Assembly: GCF_036711975.1 (NCBI RefSeq)
Contig: NC_091976.1
Location: forward strand, 33,852,001 to 33,916,000
DNA length: 64,000 bases
Direction of reading: 5' to 3'
Origin: Onthophagus taurus
Lineage: Eukaryota; Arthropoda; Insecta; Coleoptera; Scarabaeidae
This document shows positions 54,676 through 64,000 of this stretch, piece after piece (the stretch's first letter is position 1; every line of letters begins with the position of its first letter). A model generated the notes under the pieces. The model was not told where the DNA came from and ran no database searches. It worked only from the letters and a program-made list of their open reading frames with translations. The position numbers were made by a program, and so were the translations under genes.

Positions 54676-57024
54676 CAGTGCTAGCGTAAAGTAACCCCCC
54701 CCTTCTTAACCTCCGAACAGATTGAGATATCAATACGAACAAAAAAACGTCAGTTTTTATATTTTATCAGCACAAATATTTTCTTACGGAAAATTTTGCT
54801 ATCACTTTTAGTTTTTCCGGAAAATGGATCAACTTCGTTTTTTTTAATGGAACACCTAGTATATTATGGTATCTTCAGAAAGATGAAAACGATACGAATC
54901 CAACGGTACCTCACAATCAAATATCGATTTATTAGTTTTTCGAATAAAAATTAAACAAAATGCGGAATTTCGCCGGAAAAACCAACGTATCTTCGTCGAC
55001 TACCTGTCGAAATGCAATCGACCAGGTAAATGGTGGACGGTAGGTTAATGGTCGGTATACGCTCGAGCTAAGACGGATTTAAAATTGCTAGTTCAATTAC
55101 TTATCTTTTTTAGAAATAAAATAAACGTTGGGTGGAAGTACCTATATTAAATTTATGAATTAATCATATTTAATCAAAAAGTATTTATAAAGAAAAAATC
55201 AAAGTAAATATAAGAAATGATAAGATAAAAAAAAATTTATCAAAGATTTTGCTAGTATACATAACGGTTGAAAAATTGGCTTAGTGTTGTTATTGAATAT
55301 GTTATTTATTAAGAACAAACTATTAAATAAATTGTTCGATATGATTACCCTGAACTTCTTGGCAGTGGTACCATCTTTGCAGTGTTTCCTCTCTCACACG
55401 GCTTAACATGTGATGATCAATATTTTGGCAGACGTCAATAATTTTTTGTTTTAAATCCTCAATACTGTCTAGCGGACTTTCATATACCTTGGATTTTAAA
55501 TAACCCCATAAAAAGAAATCTAAAGGTGTCAGATCTGCTGATCTTGTTGACCATTCAATCGGCCCACGTCGACCGATCCACCGTCCATTAAAATTTGTAT
55601 CAAAATAATTTCGTACCATTGCCGCATAATGTGGAGATGCTCCGTCTTGATGAAACACTAATTCCATTTCAAAATCGTCAGGATTCTGTTGCACAATTTG
55701 CAAAAGTCGTGGATTAATATCTTCTTCTTATAATCTTAAATACAATGTTCCGGTCAACTTTTCGGTTAGGAATATTGGTCCCACGATGTGATTTCCTAAT
55801 ATGCCTGCCCAAACATTTATTTTCTTGGGAAATGGAGTGTAACTTCGCGATATTCATGTAGATTAACATCACTCCAGTAACGTACATTTTGCCGATGCAA
55901 TTTTCCATCCAAAAAGAAAGTACATTCATCACTGAAACAAATATGTTTCAAGTATGATGGATTTCGTTCAACCATATTTGTCATTAGCTTACAAAATTCT
56001 GTTCTTCTATCAGGGTCATCTTCTGTTAATTCATGAAGCATTTTAATTTTATATGGATGATATTTATTCTTCTTTAAATATTTCCGTGCCGTTGTTGGAC
56101 TCACATCACACGTTGATGCGATAGCAGCAGACGACATCATGTTCGCATTAACTACTTCTGTTAATATCTGCACTTGTGTGTCTTCAGAAATCGAACGACG
56201 ACCAGTTCTTTTGCGGTCCTCGACGCTTCCAGTTTCCAAAAACTTATTTACAAGTTCTCTTAAATATTTTCGACTAATTGGATGATCAGGAAATCGTTCA
56301 TTAAATTGTCGCTCTGTTTCATGTAGATTTGTGTCAGCACGAGCGAATATTAAAATTGCTTCGATTTTATGCTCTAAACTCCTTCTAGCCTTTTTGATCT
56401 CGCCTTTCTTTGGTTATACTTGGTCGGGTAGAATTCAAAGATAGAAATGAAGAAAATATTTGCATGCCGACTTAAATACAAAATTTCAAGGTACCTACAA
56501 ACTTTAAAATTGTTGTTATGACAATTTTTTCTTACAAGTTTTAAGAAGAACTTTCTTTTCATTCTTTTCTTACATTGATTCTTTCATAAAAAGATTTCTA
56601 AAAAAATTGCCGACTTTAACCCTGCTTAACCCGAGCGTAGACCGACATTTAACTGACCGTCCACCATTTACCTGGTCCATTGTATCTCGACAGGTAGTCA
56701 ACGAAGATACGTTGGTTTTTCCGGCGAAATTCCGCATTTTGTTTAATTTTTATGCAAAAAACTAATAAATCGTTATTTGATTGTGGGGTATTGTTGGATT
56801 CGTATTGTTTTATTCTTTCGGAAGGTACCATAATATACTGGGTGTTCCATTTAGAAAAACAAAGTTGTTCCACTTTCCGGAAAAACTAAAAGTGACAGCA
56901 AAATTTTCCATAAGAAAATATTTGTGCTGATAAAGTATAGAAATTGACGTGTTTTTGTTCATATTGATATCTCAATCCGTTCAGAAGTTAAAAGGGGGGG
57001 GGGGGTTACTTTACGCTAGCACTG
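54676..57024. mobile_element. 2.35-kb mariner-type element with inverted repeats of about 390 bp
   Basis: Ends CAGTGCTAGCGTAAAGTAAC and its complement. The similarity persists from 54676 to about 55077 and from 56632 to 57024. TA at 54674-54675 and 57025-57026. Encodes a broken transposase on the minus strand. Poly-G/C runs just inside both ends (CCCCCC and a 15-base G run) differ in length. Confidence 0.88.
55323..56400 (-). pseudogene. mariner-superfamily transposase, frameshifted
   Basis: From the right: KIEAILIFARADTNLHETER, the HTH region TGSVEDRKRTGRRSISED and TTARKYLKKNKYHPYKIKML. Then the catalytic motifs ICFSDECTFFLDG, ELVFHQDGASPHYA and DLTPLDFFLWGYLKSKVYES. All three acidic positions are visible (Asp in FSDE, Asp in HQDG, Asp in TPLDFF). 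At least two frame shifts (near 55720-55830 and 56380) disable it. It belongs to the family with the TPLDFFLWG third motif. Confidence 0.85.
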
Positions 57025-57284
57025 TATAATCTAGAGAGCGTATGTGATGGTGGTGCTGATAATCAGAAAGTCAGACATGTTGGATGTACCGACCTGAACT
57101 TAGCTATAGTTTCAAGTCTCTATTGTACCTACAATTATAACCTCACAATTCTCATAAACATATTGTTATTTTTATTAAAATTTGATTTTTGCTGAAAGTT
57201 TTCGAATTCTTTTCGTTTCACATATGTTTTTTATAATTTGATAGGTTGGACGATTATTTACAACCGTCCATAAAATGTTTCTGG

Positions 57285-57400
57285 TTACTTGACTTGGAAT
57301 TAACAATTGAAGACCTCGGTATAAGAAGGGGACAACTTCTCTTGATAAATGGAGCTACTCCCTTCTTGCACCGAGGTCTTCAATTGAAGTTCAAGTAAAG
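57285..57400. repeat. 116-bp hairpin
   Basis: CAATTGAAGACCTCGGTATA AGAAGGG at 57304-57330 faces CCCTTCTTGCACCGAGGTCT TCAATTG at 57360-57386 with two mismatches. A weaker extension runs to 57285 and 57400. Origin unclear. Confidence 0.6.
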
Positions 57401-57705
57401 TTTATTATTAAGGACTGTTCAGTTTTTTTAAATAAACTAACAATTATTTATAAGCAAAGGTTAACGTGATCAATCGGAATTGCTTTAAATATTTTCTTCT
57501 TAGTTTATGTTAAGTATAAGGGGTATGGCTAAAAATTATTAAGTTATTATTTTCTGTCTTTCCAGTTTATAATAATGTAAATTCTTGCGTAAGTATATAT
57601 AAGAATTTCGAATTTCCCGCTGAGTTGGTACATCTAACATGGCGACCTTTCTGGCTTCATTTTAGGCGTGGTGGGGGTAACAGCATACGCACTCTAGATG
57701 ATATA

Positions 57706-59504
57706 CAGGGTGTCCCGTTAAGCGTACGGAGCGGCTGTATCTCAACAACGGTAAGGCCTAGAGGTTTGGGAAAAAAATCTTTATAAGCAAAGTGGGCAAG
57801 AGAAATAGCTGGAAATTATTTTGAAGTTCGTAATTCGACCGCTAGGGGGCGTAACTGCCATTGAGAAACATAAAATTCCCGCTATCTCAGAAAGTTAGAC
57901 GATGAGCTATAACTTTGACAACATCATTTAGTAGCTTGGATAATACCGCATCGCTTTTGTTTTGCAATATTTTTCATATCTGTCATAATAAGGGAGGGGG
58001 AGGCCAATGCGTTTTCAAATGTTTACATTTTAATATCTCCTGGACCATTCAACCGATTTGAATATTTTCGGTCTTGTTTGAAAGAGCATTTCATGCTCTT
58101 TTAAAAGATATTTTCAGTAAGACCGCTTGGTTTAAAACAAATAAGCTAGAGGGCGTTATCTGCAGCGGTTACATATTTTTGTGATTTTTGAAAAAAAGTT
58201 AAATGGAACGGTACTATTTACTTCACAGACCGTTAATCACCATAAAATTTGCTAAATATTAGTGAAAACCGCATCTCGATATCTCCATCCATTCTCGAAT
58301 TATAAAAGAAAATGTTAAAAATTCGTATATCTTAATCGGATCAAGTTACCTTAAGAAACAAATAAGAGATAACAAAAATTTTATTATCTAGAACCTTCCT
58401 TCACACTTTATCCAAGCTTAGAACTGCTTCAAAACTACTTTTGAGGCGTGTTAAAAAGCCAACGGATCAATGAAACATCAACAATGATAATAAAACAAAA
58501 TAAACCGAAACACTTAGAATAACTTAAATTTTTGGCAAAAATAGCTCACTAATGTTCGAATTTTCTTACATAAACCTCGATGCATTTATTTAATTTAGTT
58601 TCGACGAAAAAAAAAGCGCTGCTAAGTCTCTTCCCTGGACACTTTTTATTGGTATTTAGTGTTTTGTCATATTTTCCCTGGTTATTGGTTTTTCTTGAAA
58701 AGTCAGGTCGTTTAGTCTACCCAATAGATAAAGGGGTGAAAGCAATGTGGGTTTTGCTCGAACCAAGAATGCATATTATGCAAGTTTACATCAGCTTGTG
58801 GACAGATGCTCCATGCATCCATAGCATTTGTGATAAAAGGTTTGGATTTGCCCAAATCATATTTAAAAGTCAATGGTAATAGTTCAGTCTGTTATCATAA
58901 TCGGTATCTGTTAAGGCCTGATGTAAAACAACGTGGTGGAGATATTATTCTCTTAAGAACTCTTGTGGACAATTGTTTTCGGAGTTCCCAGATTATGTGG
59001 GATCACATTGCGCACCAATATGATTTACGAATTCATAGAGATGTCTGAATGGGCTACACGTTGCCAGTTTTCCGTAATCGCTAAGTCAATCTTAAAAACA
59101 CTTCTAGAGAAAAATGTCTTTCTTTGTCGTAATTGCATTGCACATTTTTGCCATGCAGTTGGATCGTATTCGAAACATTGAAAATAAATCATCATACGCT
59201 CTATCATACGCTTCTGCGTTAGTAAATGACATGTTTACAGTTACCATGGTAATGTGATTTGTTTTTCTCGATGAGTTAACTGGATCCGATTGATGGCACT
59301 CGAGTTTTTAACATTTTGACTGAGATAGCGGCAACATTATGTTTCTCAATGGCAGTTACGCCCTCTAGCGGTCGAATTACGAACTTCAAAATAATTTCCA
59401 GCTATTTCTCTTGGTCACTTTGCTTATAAGGATTTTTTTCCCAAACCTCTTGGCCTTACCGTTCTAGAGATACAGCCGCTTCGTACGCTTAACGCAACAC
59501 CCTG
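57706..59504. mobile_element. 1.8-kb mariner-type element with inverted repeats of about 190 bp
   Basis: Ends CAGGGTGTCCCGTTAAGCGT and, inverted, CAGGGTGTTGCGTTAAGCGT. Arms are similar from 57706 to about 57895 and from 59320 to 59504. TA at 57704-57705 and 59505-59506. Carries a badly decayed transposase on the minus strand. Confidence 0.88.
58560..59210 (-). pseudogene. decayed mariner transposase
   Basis: Pieces in several minus frames read SVFKIDLAITENWQRVAHSD, then VVLHQALTDTDYDNRLNYYH, ANPNLLSQMLWMHGASVHK and VNLHNMHSWFEQNPHCF. The order matches mariner transposases around the first catalytic Asp (usually ...LFTDEATFHK), which is lost here. The rest is missing. Confidence 0.65.
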
Positions 59505-59726
59505 TATAAGACTTCAATGGGCTCTACAATCGAGCAAAATCAAGTTAAAATTGAAGCTGCTGGAGGCCGAGGCGCTACAATATATACAGTTGCGGATAAA
59601 ACGCGATTAATGTACCGCATCAGCCGCAAGCGACTTCGGTTGAGTTCCATCAGATAAAGAAAACTTGCTTTCTTCTACAATTTTATTTAAATTTTAAATG
59701 CGGAATAAATGAATATGATTTTCGTC
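59505..59726. other. no gene seen
   Basis: Contains GGATAAAACGCGATTAAT at 59594-59611, the exact complement of 54265-54282, and AGCCGCAAGCGACTTCGG, a word of the 2.3-5.6 kb tandem repeat. Confidence 0.4.
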
Positions 59727-59999
59727 TGCAGTAGAAAAATTTTAATATATTTGTTTAAATAATTTGATTTCTCATAACACAGAACTTTTTTTAATAATTA
59801 ATGTGAATAAACACTCGTAGAGCGGGATGATGTCTGTGTAAGTGTTTGATTGGAGATAATCGTATACGATATATACGTCAGACAAGATTTACGTTGTAAC
59901 GTATCTTATTAATTATTAAGAAAGGGAGTAATTCTGACATGGGTTTCGAATTACGTCTACAAAGAGTACGTTTTTGGGGTTGCAAACTTTTAATTGTTC
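59727..59999. repeat. inverted partner of 50722-50962
   Basis: GATTGGAGATAATCGTATAC and AGTACGTTTTTGGGGTTGCA match the other arm in reverse complement. Slightly longer than its partner owing to small insertions. Confidence 0.7.
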
Positions 60000-60349
60000 A
60001 GTGTTAAAGTGTCAAGTTACCAATGTATTTATGTTACCATTTATAGATAATTTTTTTTATTAATAAAAATCATTTTGTAGTTTATAATAAACAAGAATTG
60101 GAAACAATTCTGTGCATATTGTACAATCGGGTTGAAATTAATATTATGGTAATGCATGTGCACTAATCAGCATAATGTTAATAGCAATTATTATAGTAAT
60201 AGTAATGGGTGGGTTGTATGTAAAAGTTTGTTCGGCAATTAAACCAATTAAACGTTTGAATTTGTATCGAACGGTCGTAATTTAAATGTCCAGGTGGAAT
60301 ACAACAAATTTATGATTGCGACAAACGACTTTTAAATGATATTTCTGCA

Positions 60350-62250
60350 GGGTTTGAATTGAATTGAATTGAATCTATTTTCTATTGGTTAGCAAATTTG
60401 TCGACGACAAAGAACTTTACTACAGTGTATTTAATTAAAAGTTCGTCTCAACTCCTTTATTGTCCCGTACCGGAACACTTCTAATCGCAAAACTTGCCGC
60501 ACTCCTTTTATTAAAACTTGCTCCCGTTGTTTCCGTCCAGATATGGACGTCTAAAGGACACCCTCAAGGGGAGCACTCAGGGTATTTACCCGCCTTTTTC
60601 TTTGTCCCCATTACCCCCAATTTTACCCCCGAGGTCTGAAACGTTTCTCTCTCACATCGGTACCAAGAATCATTTACTTTTATCCCCCTTCCCTTGAAGC
60701 CCGACGGCAACTCTGAATCTCCCGTGCCAAGTTCCTTTTTCTCTTCTTATGAACGGCAACGTTTAACCTTCAACTACAACCGAGTTGAGTTGAGCTTCGG
60801 TAGTATTTCCCTAGATTACTCTCCCGTCGCGTTGCGTCTACAACGCGACGTTATACCTCTAGGTAAAGAGGTGCAGGAAGCCGGGACAATTCAACAGGCA
60901 CACCGACGGAACACAATGGCTCGGAAGGATGGCGTAAACAAAAGCCGAGACGCGCACGTGAGACGCAATTGTAATTTCAACGTGATAGGAGCTCCGCGAC
61001 GCCGCCACCCGCACAACTCTTCTTGTTCTACTCCCTTAGGATCGTAAATTACACCAAGGATAATTGTGGAACGTCAGGATTTCGTAAAATTTTTAAATTT
61101 TAATTCGCTATTAATTATTTTTCGGAATTATTAATTGATTCGTTCCCGTTAGAAATAAATGGAACATTTAAAATGGAAACGTCCGAATATGACATGACAG
61201 AGTATAACAAGCGCCGAACTAATAGGTTTCGCAGTGCGAATGGGGACGATTCGCTACGCGTTTAGTAAAAACGTGAAATTTCGAGTCAAATATTAATTTG
61301 ATTTCTCTGGTGCGCAATTACGAGGGGTTTGATTGAATTTGATTGCTGTCGCCGTTTTGACTTGTACCGAGTTGAGAGCGATTTTCGATGTGGGAAAATT
61401 GTTCGGAGGCGCGCCTGGATCAATAAATATTTAGCGGTGGTCACCTGCGCCCGAACGTGCGGTCCGCCGCAGGCCGCACACCCGTTTCCGGAATAAAAGC
61501 TCACGCGAGCTCTAAAAGCGCGAGCTTCCGATTTACGCGTACTTAAACAAACGCTGTTTATACAATAGAGTGCCGTAGGTTCCCGATTAACCGATTTAGC
61601 GCTATTAAATAACTAAAATGGAATAGAGAAAACGTTGATAATTAGAAAATATAATTGGAGACGCGTCGCGACGAAGAAAGTCTTCGAAGAAATTAAAAGG
61701 GTACCGAAGCGAGAGCAAGCACAATTAGCAGTAGTAGAACTTTGTTCCGCTTGGCTCGTTTACAAATTATATCAGAAACGCGTTCAGACATTAGCCTCTT
61801 TTTCCGGGATGTTCTAATTACTGCAGGGTGTAAATTTCGCGCTCTGACTATTTTCGCAAGCGTAAAAGTTTTGAACACGCTCGCATTTATGTTTAAATTG
61901 TATTCTTAAACATTGCATTGTTTTTTTTTCGGTGTTTTTTAATGGGGTCCGCCTTAATTAACCCATTAATTAAGGGCGAATTAACGCAGAAAAACCGACT
62001 CGAAGGGGGAAGAAAGGCTAGTCGATAACTCATTCGCGACGAGCCTTTGGGCGGTTCCATTGTGGGATGGAAAAACAAAAGAACAATGGGGGGGTCTTGT
62101 CGGGCGGCGGACCGCCGGATTACGAACTATTGGCTGCCTGTTGAATCGATCCCGAAATCCGGGCCACTTTACGGGCTTCCGCGACTAGACGACACAATTA
62201 ATAATCTGAACCGAAGATATTCCGATATTCTAGATATTATTTTGTGATAA
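60350..62250. promoter_or_regulatory. GC-richer single-copy region
   Basis: About 1.9 kb with raised GC and CpG and no local repeats. Open frames (60694-61047 plus, 61286-61504 minus) are unrecognised, and their codon patterns are not convincing. Likely regulatory or intronic sequence of a gene extending outside the window. Confidence 0.3.
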
Positions 62251-62344
62251 CATTCCACTTAACTATAATATTAATTCTATTTATTCTTTATATACCGGGA
62301 ATTTCATATAATTCACAATATATAAATGCAGTAACCATAAATGT

Positions 62345-64000
62345 TACGAATGTTTCTAGTTCTAGATGTTAGTTCTAGTGTTAGTTCTAGTGTTAGTTCT
62401 AGTGTTAGTTCTAGTTTTACACTAGCACGGTTACTATGTAGAACTAACACTATACCAAGAACTAGACCCATTTGGGTTTAGCCGTACGTCTCTAAAGACG
62501 GCTAAATCCGAAAGTTTCTAGTTCTATGTCAAGTGTTAGTTCTAGTTTTACACTTACACTGTTACTAGAACTAATATTAGACTTAGAACTAGAAACATTT
62601 GGGTTTAGCCGTACGTCTCTTAAGACGGCTAAACCCGAATGATTCTAGTTCTTGGTCTAGCGCTGCATAACAATTAAAACTAGAACTAATACTGGACGGC
62701 TAAACCCGAATGATTCTAATTCTCGGTCTAGTATTAGTTCTAGTTGTACACTAGCACTGTTACTATGTAGAACTAACACTATACCTAGAACTAGAATCAT
62801 TTGGGTTTAGCCATACGTCTTTAAAGACGGCTAAACCCGAATGATTCTAGTTCTAGGTATAGTGTTAGTTCTAGTTTAACACTAACACTGTTACTATGCA
62901 AAACTAACACTATACCTAGAACTAGAATCATTTGGGTTTAGCCGCACGCCTCTAAAGACTGCTAAACCCGAATGATTCTAGTTTTCGGTCTAGTGTTAGT
63001 TCTAGTTTAACACTAACACTGTTACTATGCAAAACTAACACTATACCTAGAACTAGAATCATTTGGGTTTAGCCGCACGTCTCTAAAGACTGCTAAACCC
63101 GAATGACTCTAGTTTTCGGTCTAGTGTTAGTTCTGGTTTAACACTAACACTGTTACTATGCAAAACTAACACTATACCTAGAACTAGAATCATTTGGGTT
63201 TAGCCGCACGTCTCTAAAGACTGCTAAATCCGAATGATTCTAGTTTTCGGTCTAGTGTTAGTTCTAGTTTAACACTAACACTGTTACTATGCAAAACTAA
63301 CACTATACCTGGAACTAGAATCATTTGGGTTTAGCCGCACATCTCTAAAGACGGCTAAACCCGAATGATTCTAGTTCTAGGTATAGTGTTTGTTCTAGTT
63401 TAACACTAACACTGTTACTATGCAAAACTAACACTATACCTGGAACTAGAATCATTTGAGTTTAGCCATACGTCTTTAAAGACGGCAAAACCCGAATGAT
63501 TCTAGTTCTAGGTATAGTGTTAGTTCTAGTTTAACACTAACACTGTTACTATGCAAAACTAACACTATACCTAGAACTAGAATCATTTGGGTTTAGCCGC
63601 ACGTCTCTAAAGACGGCTAAACCCGAATGATTCTAGTTCTAGGTATAGTGTTAGTTCTAGTTTAACACTAACACTGTTACTATGCAAAACTAACACTATA
63701 CCTAGAACTAGAATCATTTGGGTTTAGCCACAGGTCTCTAAAGACTGCTAAACCCGAATGATTCTAGTTTTCGGTCTAGTGTTAGTTCTAGTTTAACACT
63801 AACACTGTTACTATGCAAAACTAACACTATACCTAGAACTAGAATCATTTGGGTTTAGCCACAGGTCTCTAAAGACTGCTAAACCCGAATGATTCTAGTT
63901 TTCGGTCTAGTGTTAGTTCTAGTTTAACACTAACACTGTTACTATGCAAAACTAACACTATACCTAGAACTAGAATCATTTGAGTTTAGCCGCACGTCTC
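62345..64000. repeat. palindromic satellite array, 131-bp unit, continuing past the window
   Basis: From about 62935 the phrase TTTAGCC(G/A)(C/T)A recurs at 62941, 63072, 63203, 63334, 63465, 63596, 63727, 63858 and 63989, exactly 131 bases apart. The leftmost 600 bases hold more divergent, irregular units. Each unit contains the two palindromes described for 11040-12172, here with loop TTTAACACTAACACTGTTAC. Constant spacing shows recent amplification at this end. Confidence 0.97.

Noticed and set aside
57304-57386. Hairpin as a microRNA precursor
   Set aside because: The arms are nearly perfect, which is more typical of a small inverted repeat element. No independent support for processing.
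60694-61047. 117-codon plus-strand frame
   Set aside because: It begins mid-island with no promoter or splice signal, and the composition looks like translated GC-rich DNA.

Overview
This 64 kb window is nuclear DNA from an insect, probably a beetle. An insect-type odorant receptor, multi-exon genes with introns of about 40-55 bases, an AT-rich background and very many Tc1/mariner, pogo, PIF/Harbinger, hAT and Penelope-like fragments support this. The beetle call rests on how the odorant receptor reads and is an inference; I cannot name the species.

Layout. 599-2196 (-) is a three-exon odorant receptor. 2348-5560 is a five-copy tandem repeat with a unit of about 650 bases. 6272-22798 (+) is a liprin-beta gene of 11 coding exons. 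Its first intron (7.4 kb) holds a decayed element interrupted by a LINE fragment, an array of a palindromic repeat, and on the minus strand a small four-exon galectin-like gene (13175-13745). The intron at 16440-21237 is packed with MITEs and hAT debris. 23316-27735 is a repeat block: a duplicated 3' end of the neighbouring kinase gene, a transposon with long inverted ends, and a 189-base tandem array.

27935-36527 (-) holds three intact protein genes in the same orientation. They are a testis-specific-type serine/threonine kinase (TSSK, single exon), EDEM2 (an ER glycoprotein-degradation mannosidase-like protein, five exons) and aspartylglucosaminidase (six exons). EDEM2 and aspartylglucosaminidase both handle N-glycoproteins, in the ER and the lysosome respectively. 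Their adjacency may be chance.

36.5-64 kb has no complete cellular gene that I can support. It contains a tandem foldback repeat with two datable transposon insertions, a Penelope-like element with a clear target-site duplication, three mariner-type elements with long inverted ends, and a 131-base palindromic satellite array running off the right edge. Between these lie GC-richer, repeat-free islands (45.2-46.8, 51.1-53.3 and 60.4-62.3 kb). They look like promoter or regulatory DNA, or the 5' end and introns of a large gene.

The most striking unexplained signal is one palindromic repeat family, rich in CTAG and with a CGGGTTTAGCCG / CGGCTAAACCCG core. It recurs at no fewer than ten places, alone, in arrays, and at the ends of two different transposon types.
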